Shown one piece after another: positions 21,501 through 29,922 of a stretch of DNA of 64,000 nucleotides. Under the pieces are notes generated by a model, which saw only the letters and a program-made list of their open reading frames with translations, ran no database searches and was not told where the DNA came from. The stretch comes from an uncultured Rhizobiaceae group bacterium (GTDB lineage Bacteria; Pseudomonadota; Alphaproteobacteria; Rhizobiales; Rhizobiaceae). Each line of letters opens with the position of its first letter. The stretch's first letter is position 1. The stretch lies in NCBI GenBank assembly GCA_937958815.1, contig CALGMR010000006.1:1-64000 (forward strand), in the 5' to 3' direction. Position numbers and translations under genes: made by a program.

Positions 21501-21572
21501 CCTTTCTCAGATCGCGGTGCACGAACGTGCCGCGATCTGGTTTGCCATGCATAAACTTGATATGTTTGCGCC

Positions 21573-22040
21573 ATGAGCAGCCAGCTTTATTCAATTCAAT
21601 GCGAAAGCCCTTTTGGGCCGTTGACCATCACTGCAAACGAAGACGCACTCGTGTCGTTGGATTGGTCTGGGTGCGAGGACGCGACAGAAACACCTCTGCT
21701 TCGCGAAGCGTCAGATCAACTGGCCGCATATTTTTCCAAACAGCTGACTGTCTTTGACCTTCCGCTCGCACCAAAAGGTGACACTTTTCAACAATCTGTC
21801 TGTCAGGCGATGCTGGAAATTCCCTATGGTGAAACAACAACCTATGGTGCAATTGCAGACAATTTGCACACATTTGGCCAACCCGTTGGCAATGCATGCG
21901 GGGCGAATTCAATACCTATCATCATCCCATGTCATCGTGTGCTGGGGGCGAAAGGGCTTGGTGGCTATTCGGGCGAAGGTGGTGTTGAACGCAAAATACA
22001 ATTGCTCAAGCACGAAGGCGGTTTTCCCTACCTGCTATGA
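21573..22040 (+). CDS. ogt: methylated-DNA--[protein]-cysteine S-methyltransferase
   Basis: FQQSVCQAMLEIPYGETTTYGAIA and IPIIIPCHRVLGAKGLGGYSGEGGVERK. Confidence 0.95.
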   Translation: MSSQLYSIQCESPFGPLTITANEDALVSLDWSGCEDATETPLLREASDQLAAYFSKQLTVFDLPLAPKGDTFQQSVCQAMLEIPYGETTTYGAIADNLHTFGQPVGNACGANSIPIIIPCHRVLGAKGLGGYSGEGGVERKIQLLKHEGGFPYLL

Positions 22041-22637
22041 CGTTGTTTGAAACGCCACATAGAGCGCCACCAAAACAACAGCAATCAGTGCTGCTGCCAT
22101 CACCAAATTGATGGTGCGCTGGATACGTGGTGCGAGGTTCAATTGTCCCAAACTGACCCCAGCCCACATCCAGATGATGTGAATGGGAATCCAGATCGCA
22201 TTAAGGATCAAAAATTTCAGCGCAATTTCGACGATCAAACTTTCCGGCCAAAATGGATAATTCGAAAACGTGAACACGCCAACCGCATAAGCCTTAGGGT
22301 TGAAGACCTGCAACACGATCGCGCCCCAAAAACCGGGGGGATGGGTGGCTTCAATAAAACCAATTTTTGATCCTGCCAGTGCCACGCGCGAAGCCAGATA
22401 CAAAAGATAGCCAGACGACAAAATCATAAAAACCAGTCGGATATCTTGGCGCGCCAACAGCAGCGCTGCCAGGCCCGTTGCTGCCGCCAACATGACCAGA
22501 TTGGAACCGACAAACAGCCCTGTTCCATATGCCCAAGCTGCGCGGTAGCCAAAGGCTGAACCGACGCCAGCAAGGGACAAAACACCGGGGCCTGGTGACC
22601 CGAGAATGGCAAGCAAAGCCGTTGCGAAACTCAGCAT
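22035..22637 (-). CDS. LysE/RhtB family translocator
   Basis: LGSPGPGVLSLAGVGSAFGYRAAWAYGTGLFVG and FNPKAYAVGVFTF. Confidence 0.85.
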   Translation of the reverse strand: MLSFATALLAILGSPGPGVLSLAGVGSAFGYRAAWAYGTGLFVGSNLVMLAAATGLAALLLARQDIRLVFMILSSGYLLYLASRVALAGSKIGFIEATHPPGFWGAIVLQVFNPKAYAVGVFTFSNYPFWPESLIVEIALKFLILNAIWIPIHIIWMWAGVSLGQLNLAPRIQRTINLVMAAALIAVVLVALYVAFQTTS

Positions 22638-22689
22638 AAGCCAATCGATTCCTTACAATACGATCCTGATGGATTTTGGAACCGAATGC

Positions 22690-24015
22690 TTACTTCCCTT
22701 TTTCGAGGGTTTCAAACCGAAGTCCTTTTGCTGTGCGGTTGGGAAAACCTGCCCAATGGGTATGTTCAGGTTTGTTGGTGCCATCATCGTTTTTAGCCCA
22801 AACGCTTTTGTTGGCATCGGGCAGCAATTTCAAAAACGCATCCGCCTTTGCATCGCCCTTGATATGTTTGGCCATCCAAGCGGTGACAAAGTGCTGGGCA
22901 ATATTGTTCATGCGTGCGTTGTCCCAAACAGCATCGGTATAATGTTCAGAAACATTGAATTTGAGCGCTTCGTCAAATTTGAACGATTCCTTTGGTGCTG
23001 GCATTGGAGCGCCGGCATTGTGGTTTGCATTTTCATACGTGAGCAAAGAACGGTTTGCGTTGGTCGCATTTTGCCAGATGGCGCGAATGCCGCCTTCGTA
23101 GCCTGAAACATCGTCTACAGAACCGGCGACAAATAGCATAGGACGCTCAATGCCTTTCAGGGTTTCAGCGTCCCAGAAACCAAAATTCATTCCCCAAGGT
23201 GCAAATGCCACGGCCGTTTTGATGCGCGGGTCTGACAACGCTTTATGGCTATCTGAGCCACCTTTGTGAACGCCCAGCGTTCCGTGTGGACCACCCCATG
23301 CGTAGTCGATTGATGTTTGCGTGACGCCTCCCCCCATGGTGATTACAGCGCCATAGCCGCCCATGGAATAACCGATCACCCCAGTGTTTGAGGCATCAAC
23401 CAAGCCGTTTAAAAACGAGCCACTGTCTTTGGACAACCGATCCATCTCGTTTAGTGTGAAGAGCTGATCGTAAGGTCTGTTCACCAAAGTCGATCCAAAA
23501 GCCGCTTGGGTGCGATAAGTCGATTCCAGATGATCGATAGACGCCACCACATAACCTTTGGATGCTAGATTTTCAGCTAAGTGAGACAACAAAAAGCGGT
23601 TTCCCGGATAGCCATGGGAGACGATGATCAAAGGATATTTCTCGCCTGCAGGCTTGGCATCACGCACAGCCTTACCTTGCAATTCAACTTCGGTTTTTGC
23701 ATCACGCAGATAAGCTTTTAGGGCCGTGTCACCCGTCGCGCCTTGAGCTGCAGGATACCACACTTCCAATGTGAGCTTGCGATCATAGCGGGGCAACTCG
23801 GCGGGTTTCTCAGCCTTTGGATCAATTTTGACAATATCAATCTGGTTTGGATTTGTGATTTCCAGCGTTTGCACGCCCACAGCCAAATCACCATAAGCTG
23901 CCAATTCGGGTGCGCCGGGCAATTGGGTATCAATGCGATTTTCAGCTTGTGCTGTGGTCAAAGCAACCGACAGTGAGAGAAGAGTGAGTGTCGAAGTCTT
24001 CGTAAGCAAACGCAT
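22690..24015 (-). CDS. secreted alpha/beta hydrolase (PAF-acetylhydrolase/dienelactone hydrolase-like)
   Basis: N-terminal signal peptide; YPLIIVSHGYPGNRFLLSHLAENLASKGYVV; nucleophile elbow GYSMGGYG. Confidence 0.85.
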   Translation of the reverse strand: MRLLTKTSTLTLLSLSVALTTAQAENRIDTQLPGAPELAAYGDLAVGVQTLEITNPNQIDIVKIDPKAEKPAELPRYDRKLTLEVWYPAAQGATGDTALKAYLRDAKTEVELQGKAVRDAKPAGEKYPLIIVSHGYPGNRFLLSHLAENLASKGYVVASIDHLESTYRTQAAFGSTLVNRPYDQLFTLNEMDRLSKDSGSFLNGLVDASNTGVIGYSMGGYGAVITMGGGVTQTSIDYAWGGPHGTLGVHKGGSDSHKALSDPRIKTAVAFAPWGMNFGFWDAETLKGIERPMLFVAGSVDDVSGYEGGIRAIWQNATNANRSLLTYENANHNAGAPMPAPKESFKFDEALKFNVSEHYTDAVWDNARMNNIAQHFVTAWMAKHIKGDAKADAFLKLLPDANKSVWAKNDDGTNKPEHTHWAGFPNRTAKGLRFETLEKGK

Positions 24016-24239
24016 TAATTGTCTCCAATATGATCAAAGCCATCCACTTCCAAGTGGAAGCGTTAGGCGATTTTTTCTCGTCCTTTTGGCACGTATGAAA
24101 GGCTAGACCAGATTTGCGATCATTGGAAAGGCCTCAAATTTAAAAACTCTGACCATACATACTTTTGATAAATGCTTGAGCCAATTGCTTTTATTTACGT
24201 TTCAGCAAATGATGGTGGGGAAAGCGGCAGCTTTTAGGG

Positions 24240-24779
24240 GTGATAAAATTGACAAGCTTTAAAGAAAACCTTCCTGAACGCATTTATCGGCTGTTGCGCG
24301 ATGCGGAGAGGCTGAATGCCGTAAACAACAGCGGTATGATAGATTCTGATCCGGAATTGGTGTTCGACAGAGTTGCATCCACAGTTGCGTTGATTTTGAA
24401 AGTGCCGGTCGCGCAAGTCACCTTTATGGATGAACATCGCCAATGGTTGAAAAGCAGCGTGGGATTTGATGCTCAGGAGCTGCCCACTGAAACTTCGTTT
24501 TGTTCTTACACACTTGAAAACACCAACAATCCAACAGTTGCGCTTGATGCAACCAAAGACGAACGGTTTGCGGATAATCCCTTTGTGAAAGACAATCCAA
24601 ATGTGCGGTTTTACGCAGGTTTTCCGATTGAGTTTCAGGGACAGGCAATCGGCACAATCTGCGCATATGACATGCAACCCCATGACAAACTGACCACTGA
24701 ACAAAGCAAGGTTTTGGTGCAATTGTCGCGGGAGGTGACGGATATTCTAGAAAAACGAGCGCAAACGAACACCGTGTGA
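24240..24779 (+). CDS. stand-alone GAF domain protein
   Basis: VPVAQVTFMDEHRQWLKSSVGF...ETSFCSYTLEN...DERFADNPFVKDNPNVRFYAGFPI. Confidence 0.85.
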   Translation: MIKLTSFKENLPERIYRLLRDAERLNAVNNSGMIDSDPELVFDRVASTVALILKVPVAQVTFMDEHRQWLKSSVGFDAQELPTETSFCSYTLENTNNPTVALDATKDERFADNPFVKDNPNVRFYAGFPIEFQGQAIGTICAYDMQPHDKLTTEQSKVLVQLSREVTDILEKRAQTNTV

Positions 24780-24807
24780 TTGGAAATAACACAGAAACGA
24801 AGCGCCT

Positions 24808-25467
24808 CTATTTATCTTGAACGGGCGAACTCATATTATGCTCAAGTGCGGCGACTGATTGCTCAATTGTGATCTGCGCAGCCTTTAACAAATCCTGCTT
24901 GGTCAAGCAGAATTGCCCCGCCGTGTTATGCCCACGCGTTTGTGCCAACAAAGGCACGTGTATGAAGCCCGTGAGGTTAGCCTTCAATGCGCTGCAAAGC
25001 CCTGCCCGGGTCAGATAAAAAATGTAATTGCACAAATATCCACCCGCATCGTCCGACCATTGGACAGGCAAATTTTGCACTTCCAACTCTGCGGCAATCG
25101 CGGCCAATGGAAGCCCGGATGCCAGCTCGGATGCACCTTTGCAAATCGTCTTTTGTGACGGAGCTTCGCCTGAATTGTCCACACGGTTTGCCGCAATCTC
25201 ATTGCGTGCGACACGCTCCAGCCGAATGCCTGTCGCTTCGGCCGCCAAGCCAAAATTGATCACGATATGGGGATCAAAATCCTGCGCCAAATCGTTGAGC
25301 GCATCGCCAACAGCTGCATAATCGACAGGAATTATGGCTGATCGCAGCTCACAAATGTGAGTCAAATCAGAAGGTTGGAGCGTTTCGATCAACCATTGAG
25401 TCGGGTTCACAGGTGCACCTGGAAAAGGCGGAAATCCTGTGATGAGAACGCGCGGTCGATCTGGCAC
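24808..25467 (-). CDS. pcp: pyroglutamyl-peptidase I
   Basis: VLITGFPPFPGAPVNPTQ, INFGLAAEATGIRLERVARN, DDAGGYLCNYIFYLT. Confidence 0.88.
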   Translation of the reverse strand: MPDRPRVLITGFPPFPGAPVNPTQWLIETLQPSDLTHICELRSAIIPVDYAAVGDALNDLAQDFDPHIVINFGLAAEATGIRLERVARNEIAANRVDNSGEAPSQKTICKGASELASGLPLAAIAAELEVQNLPVQWSDDAGGYLCNYIFYLTRAGLCSALKANLTGFIHVPLLAQTRGHNTAGQFCLTKQDLLKAAQITIEQSVAALEHNMSSPVQDK

Positions 25468-25479
25468 GTTAAACCTGCC

Positions 25480-27264
25480 CTATTCTTTGGGCAGGTTTAG
25501 CTTCAGGTGGAGGTCTTTGAGTTGAGGTTTATCCACTTCACCCGGTGCGCCCATCAACAAGTCTTTGGCTTGTTGGTTCATCGGGAACATGGTGATTTCG
25601 CGCAGGTTCTTCGTGCCACACAACAACATTACGATACGGTCGACACCAGCGGCCATTCCGCCATGGGGTGGCGCGCCGTATTGGAATGCGCGGTAAAGGC
25701 CACCAAAACGTTCTTCTACCACGTCTTTGCTGAGACCTGTGATTTCAAACGCTTTGACCATGGTTTCAGGCAAGTGGTTGCGAATACCACCAGACGCGAT
25801 TTCAAAACCATTGCACACCATATCGTATTGCATGGCATCAATGGTGAGTGGATCTTGGTTTTCCAAAGCGTCCAAGCCGCCTTTTGGCATTGAGAACGGG
25901 TTGTGACCAAACTCCACTTTCTTGTTTTCTTCGTCCCACTCGTAAAATGGGAAGTCGACAATCCAGCAGAACTTGAAGGCGTTCTCATCGATCAAGCCAG
26001 CCTGCTCACCAGCGCGGTTGCGCGCCTCACCTGCAAAACTTGCAAACTTTGCGGGATCGCCTGCTGCGAAGAATACAGCATCACCCAATTCCAGACCGAG
26101 TTGCTGGCGGATGGCCTCTGCGCGTTCTTCACCAATGTTTTTGGCGATTGGGCCAGCAGCTTCAAACTTGCCTTCCAACTCGCGCCAGAAAATATAGCCC
26201 ATGCCCGGCTGGCCTTCGCTTTGCGCCCATGAGTTCATACGGTCGCAATGTTTGCGGCTGCCGGCGCCTTTGGTCGGGATCGCCCAAACTTGGTTTTTCG
26301 GGTCAGCGTCCAAAATGCCAGCAAACACGCCAAAGCCTGAACCGCGGAAATGCTCAGATACGTCTTGCATTTCAATCGGGTTGCGTAGGTCTGGCTTGTC
26401 GGAACCATATTTGCGAATGGCTTCGGCATGGGGAATGCGCGGCCAGTTTTTATCGACAGATTTCCCATCAGCAAAAGCTTCAAACACTTCTGTGATGACA
26501 GGTTCCATCGTTGCCAGAACGTCTTCTTGCTCAACAAAACTCATTTCGAGGTCGAGCTGATAGAATTCACCGGGCAAACGGTCGGCGCGCGGGTCTTCAT
26601 CGCGGAAACAAGGGGCGATCTGGAAGTAGCGGTCAAAGCCGGACATCATGATCAACTGTTTGTACTGCTGGGGCGCCTGCGGCAAAGCGTAGAACTGACC
26701 CGGGTGCAAACGACTTGGCACGAGAAAGTCGCGCGCGCCTTCTGGCGAAGATGCCGTCAAAATTGGTGTTGAAAACTCATTGAAGCCAACTGCATTCATG
26801 CGTTGGCGCATGTCAGCGATAATCGCCTGACGCTTCATGATGTTTTTGTGCAGTGTGTCACGGCGCAAATCGAGGAACCGGTATTTCAGACGAATGTCTT
26901 CTGGATATTCTTGCTCACCAAAAACAGGCATCGGCAATTCAGCCGCCTTTGAAAGAACTTCAATCTCACGGGCATAGATTTCAATATCGCCTGTGGGCAG
27001 TTCTTTGTTCACCGTCTCCTCGGAACGCGCTTTCACGTCACCATCAATTTTGATCACCCATTCAGAGCGCACAGTCTCTGCGGTGGCGAAGCCTGCGGAA
27101 TCTGGATCAATTACCACCTGCGTGATGCCGTAATGGTCGCGCAAATCGATAAACAACACGCCACCATGATCTCGAACCCGGTGAACCCAGCCTGAGAGAC
27201 GCGTTGTGCTTCCAACGTCTGACGCGCGAAGGTCGGCACAAGAATGACTGCGATAGCGATGCAT
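25480..27264 (-). CDS. aspS: aspartate--tRNA(Asp/Asn) ligase
   Basis: [70 protein letters not shown]; likely start at the internal Met. Confidence 0.96.
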   Translation of the reverse strand: MHRYRSHSCADLRASDVGSTTRLSGWVHRVRDHGGVLFIDLRDHYGITQVVIDPDSAGFATAETVRSEWVIKIDGDVKARSEETVNKELPTGDIEIYAREIEVLSKAAELPMPVFGEQEYPEDIRLKYRFLDLRRDTLHKNIMKRQAIIADMRQRMNAVGFNEFSTPILTASSPEGARDFLVPSRLHPGQFYALPQAPQQYKQLIMMSGFDRYFQIAPCFRDEDPRADRLPGEFYQLDLEMSFVEQEDVLATMEPVITEVFEAFADGKSVDKNWPRIPHAEAIRKYGSDKPDLRNPIEMQDVSEHFRGSGFGVFAGILDADPKNQVWAIPTKGAGSRKHCDRMNSWAQSEGQPGMGYIFWRELEGKFEAAGPIAKNIGEERAEAIRQQLGLELGDAVFFAAGDPAKFASFAGEARNRAGEQAGLIDENAFKFCWIVDFPFYEWDEENKKVEFGHNPFSMPKGGLDALENQDPLTIDAMQYDMVCNGFEIASGGIRNHLPETMVKAFEITGLSKDVVEERFGGLYRAFQYGAPPHGGMAAGVDRIVMLLCGTKNLREITMFPMNQQAKDLLMGAPGEVDKPQLKDLHLKLNLPKE

Positions 27265-27480
27265 GGGATTGTCCTGCAATTTAAATGGGTATTTGGATTG
27301 CCCACAAATAGGCAATTCTGGTTGGGCGGGTTTGGCCATGAGATACAGTTAAAGTCAAGGTTTGAGCGCCGCTGAAGGTCTGCAGAAACCAAAAAACGAC
27401 AATTCAGCCGCATTCTTTGCAAGACAAGCGTTTGAGACAGGCATAAGCTCGTGGGAACCATTGCCTGAAAGTCTCCCACG

Positions 27481-28722
27481 ATGCTGGCCATACGTCCTTT
27501 TTTACCACTCCTGATCGCTGCGGGCATATTGCTTGGTGGCAATGGGCTTTTCAGCACGTTGATCGCCGTCCGCGGGGCGCAAGAAGGCATGACAAACGGG
27601 CAAATTGGCTGGATGGGCACCACCTATTTTGCTGGTTTTCTGGTCGGCTGCATATTAGCACCGCGCCTGTTGCAAAGAGTTGGGCACATACGTGTTTTTG
27701 CCGCGCTCGCCTCGCTGGCTGCCACAGCCACCCTGCTGATGATTCTCTTGGTTGATCCATATATTTGGATGGAAGCACGTTTCATTATCGGAATGGCGTT
27801 CTCTGGCCTGTTTACGACGATTGAAAGCTGGTTGAACTCAGGCATTTCCAACAAAGATCGCGGCAAGGTTACGGGCGCGTATAGAGTTCTGGATATTTTG
27901 GTGGTGTCAGGGGCACAATATCTCATGCCCGTGTTTGGTACTGATGGTTTCACACTATTTGGTGTGATGGCCATGATGATTTCGTTTTCACTGATACCTG
28001 TGGCTTTGGGCGACCGGTCTAAGCCTGTGGCTCCTGAAACCGTCAAATTCGACTTACGAGCAATTTGGACTATTTCTCCCCTTGCCTGCACGGGGTGTAT
28101 CGCCATCGGTATGACCAATTCGGCGTTTCGATTTGTTGGTCCGCTTTATGCCCAAGATATTGGGCTCACACTGGCCAGTGTTGCCACGTTTATCTCACTT
28201 GGTGTCATTGGTGGGGCATTGCTTCAATATCCGCTTGGGATGTTGTCAGACCGATATGACCGACGTTGGGTTTTGGTCGCTGCCACACTGGGCGCAGTAT
28301 TTTCAGGTTTGTTTTTATCATTGTTCGCCGATGGAAATGTGAACCTCGTTTATGTGGGTATCTTTCTGTTCGGAGCATTTTCTCTCCCGCTCTATTCATT
28401 GTCCGCCGCACATGCCAATGACCGGGCATCCAAAGACCAGTTTGTTTTGCTGGCGGCAGGTTTGATGTTTTTCTACGGAATTGGCGCAACGCTTGGTCCG
28501 CCCATTTCATCACTCATGCTGGGTTGGTATGGACCGAAGTCGCTGTTTGCTTTCACAAGCATTGTTCACGGGGTATTGGTTGTCGCAACCCTTTGGCGCA
28601 TGTTGGCGCGCGAATCTGTGCCCGATGAAAGACGCGGGCCCTTTAGAATGCTGCTGCGCACGTCGCCCTACATGCAAAAGCTTTCGCGCGACCGAAACAA
28701 GGCTGGAGCATACAAAAAATAG
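27481..28722 (+). CDS. MFS transporter
   Basis: About 12 TM segments; GGALLQYPLGMLSDRYDRRWVL MFS signature. Confidence 0.88.
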   Translation: MLAIRPFLPLLIAAGILLGGNGLFSTLIAVRGAQEGMTNGQIGWMGTTYFAGFLVGCILAPRLLQRVGHIRVFAALASLAATATLLMILLVDPYIWMEARFIIGMAFSGLFTTIESWLNSGISNKDRGKVTGAYRVLDILVVSGAQYLMPVFGTDGFTLFGVMAMMISFSLIPVALGDRSKPVAPETVKFDLRAIWTISPLACTGCIAIGMTNSAFRFVGPLYAQDIGLTLASVATFISLGVIGGALLQYPLGMLSDRYDRRWVLVAATLGAVFSGLFLSLFADGNVNLVYVGIFLFGAFSLPLYSLSAAHANDRASKDQFVLLAAGLMFFYGIGATLGPPISSLMLGWYGPKSLFAFTSIVHGVLVVATLWRMLARESVPDERRGPFRMLLRTSPYMQKLSRDRNKAGAYKK

Positions 28723-28761
28723 GCTCTGGCGCTGCCGAACGCCATTGTTTATACCGCGCCC

Positions 28762-29913
28762 ATGAAAATTATTACCGATACAGCCGCTTTGGCTGATGCT
28801 TGTGAGAGCTTCGCGCAACACGACTTTGTCACTGTTGATACAGAGTTTCTACGTGAAACCACTTTTTGGCCCATTCTGTGCCTCATCCAAATTGCAGGGC
28901 CTGAGGATGAATGTATCGTTGATCCGATGGCCGAGGGCATCGATCTTGCTCCGTTTTTTGAACTGATGGCCGATACTTCTGTGGTGAAGGTTTTTCACGC
29001 AGCGCGACAAGATGTGGAAATCTTTTTCAACCTCGACGGACGCGTGCCCACCCCCATGTTCGACAGCCAAGTGGCCGCTATGGTTTGCGGTTATGGAGAT
29101 TCCATTGCTTACAACCAGCTTGTAGATCGCATTACTGGAGCGAGCATTGACAAGTCTTCACGCTTCACCGATTGGGCGCGGCGTCCCTTGACAGAAAAAC
29201 AGCTGAATTATGCCTTGGCCGATGTCACCCATTTGCGGGACATTTATTTGCATTTGAAAGCACAGCTGGAAAGACAAAAACGAACGTCTTGGGTCGATGA
29301 AGAGATGAAGGTGCTGACCAGCGCCGAGACCTATGATCTTCCCGTTGAGAAAGCCTGGACGCGTTTGAAAATGCGGGTGCGCAAGCCCCTTGATTTCGCC
29401 GTCATGCAGTCTGTGGCTCAGTGGCGTGAACAATCAGCGAGAGATCGCAATGTTCCCCGTGGCCGTGTGATCAAAGATGACGCGATTTACGAAATCGCCC
29501 AGCAACACCCCAAAGACAAAAACGCACTTGGCCGATTGCGGGCTTTGCCAAAAGGGTTCGAAAACTCACGCCACTGCGAAGGACTGCTTGAAGCTGTTGC
29601 TGTTGCCCACGAAATTCCCGTCGACGAATTGCCTGTGGTTCCGCGGCCTACCCGTTCGCCGGAAGGCACGGGTGCGGCCACAGAATTGCTTAAAGTTTTG
29701 CTCAAAGTCATTGCCGAACAACAGGGTGTGGCCAGCAAAGTGATTGCCACGGTCGACGATCTGGAGAAAATCGCTGCGGACGACAATGCAGATGTGCCTG
29801 CGCTTCAAGGCTGGCGGCTAGAAATGTTTGGCAAACAGGCTTTGGAACTCAAGCGCGGTGATATCGCGTTGGGCTTTGAAGATAAGAAAATTCAAGTGAT
29901 CGAATTGGAATAG
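28762..29913 (+). CDS. rnd: ribonuclease D
   Basis: DFVTVDTEFLRETTFWPILCLIQIAG DEDD exonuclease motif, then HRDC-like region. Confidence 0.95.
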   Translation: MKIITDTAALADACESFAQHDFVTVDTEFLRETTFWPILCLIQIAGPEDECIVDPMAEGIDLAPFFELMADTSVVKVFHAARQDVEIFFNLDGRVPTPMFDSQVAAMVCGYGDSIAYNQLVDRITGASIDKSSRFTDWARRPLTEKQLNYALADVTHLRDIYLHLKAQLERQKRTSWVDEEMKVLTSAETYDLPVEKAWTRLKMRVRKPLDFAVMQSVAQWREQSARDRNVPRGRVIKDDAIYEIAQQHPKDKNALGRLRALPKGFENSRHCEGLLEAVAVAHEIPVDELPVVPRPTRSPEGTGAATELLKVLLKVIAEQQGVASKVIATVDDLEKIAADDNADVPALQGWRLEMFGKQALELKRGDIALGFEDKKIQVIELE

Positions 29914-29922
29914 TGCCGCGGT

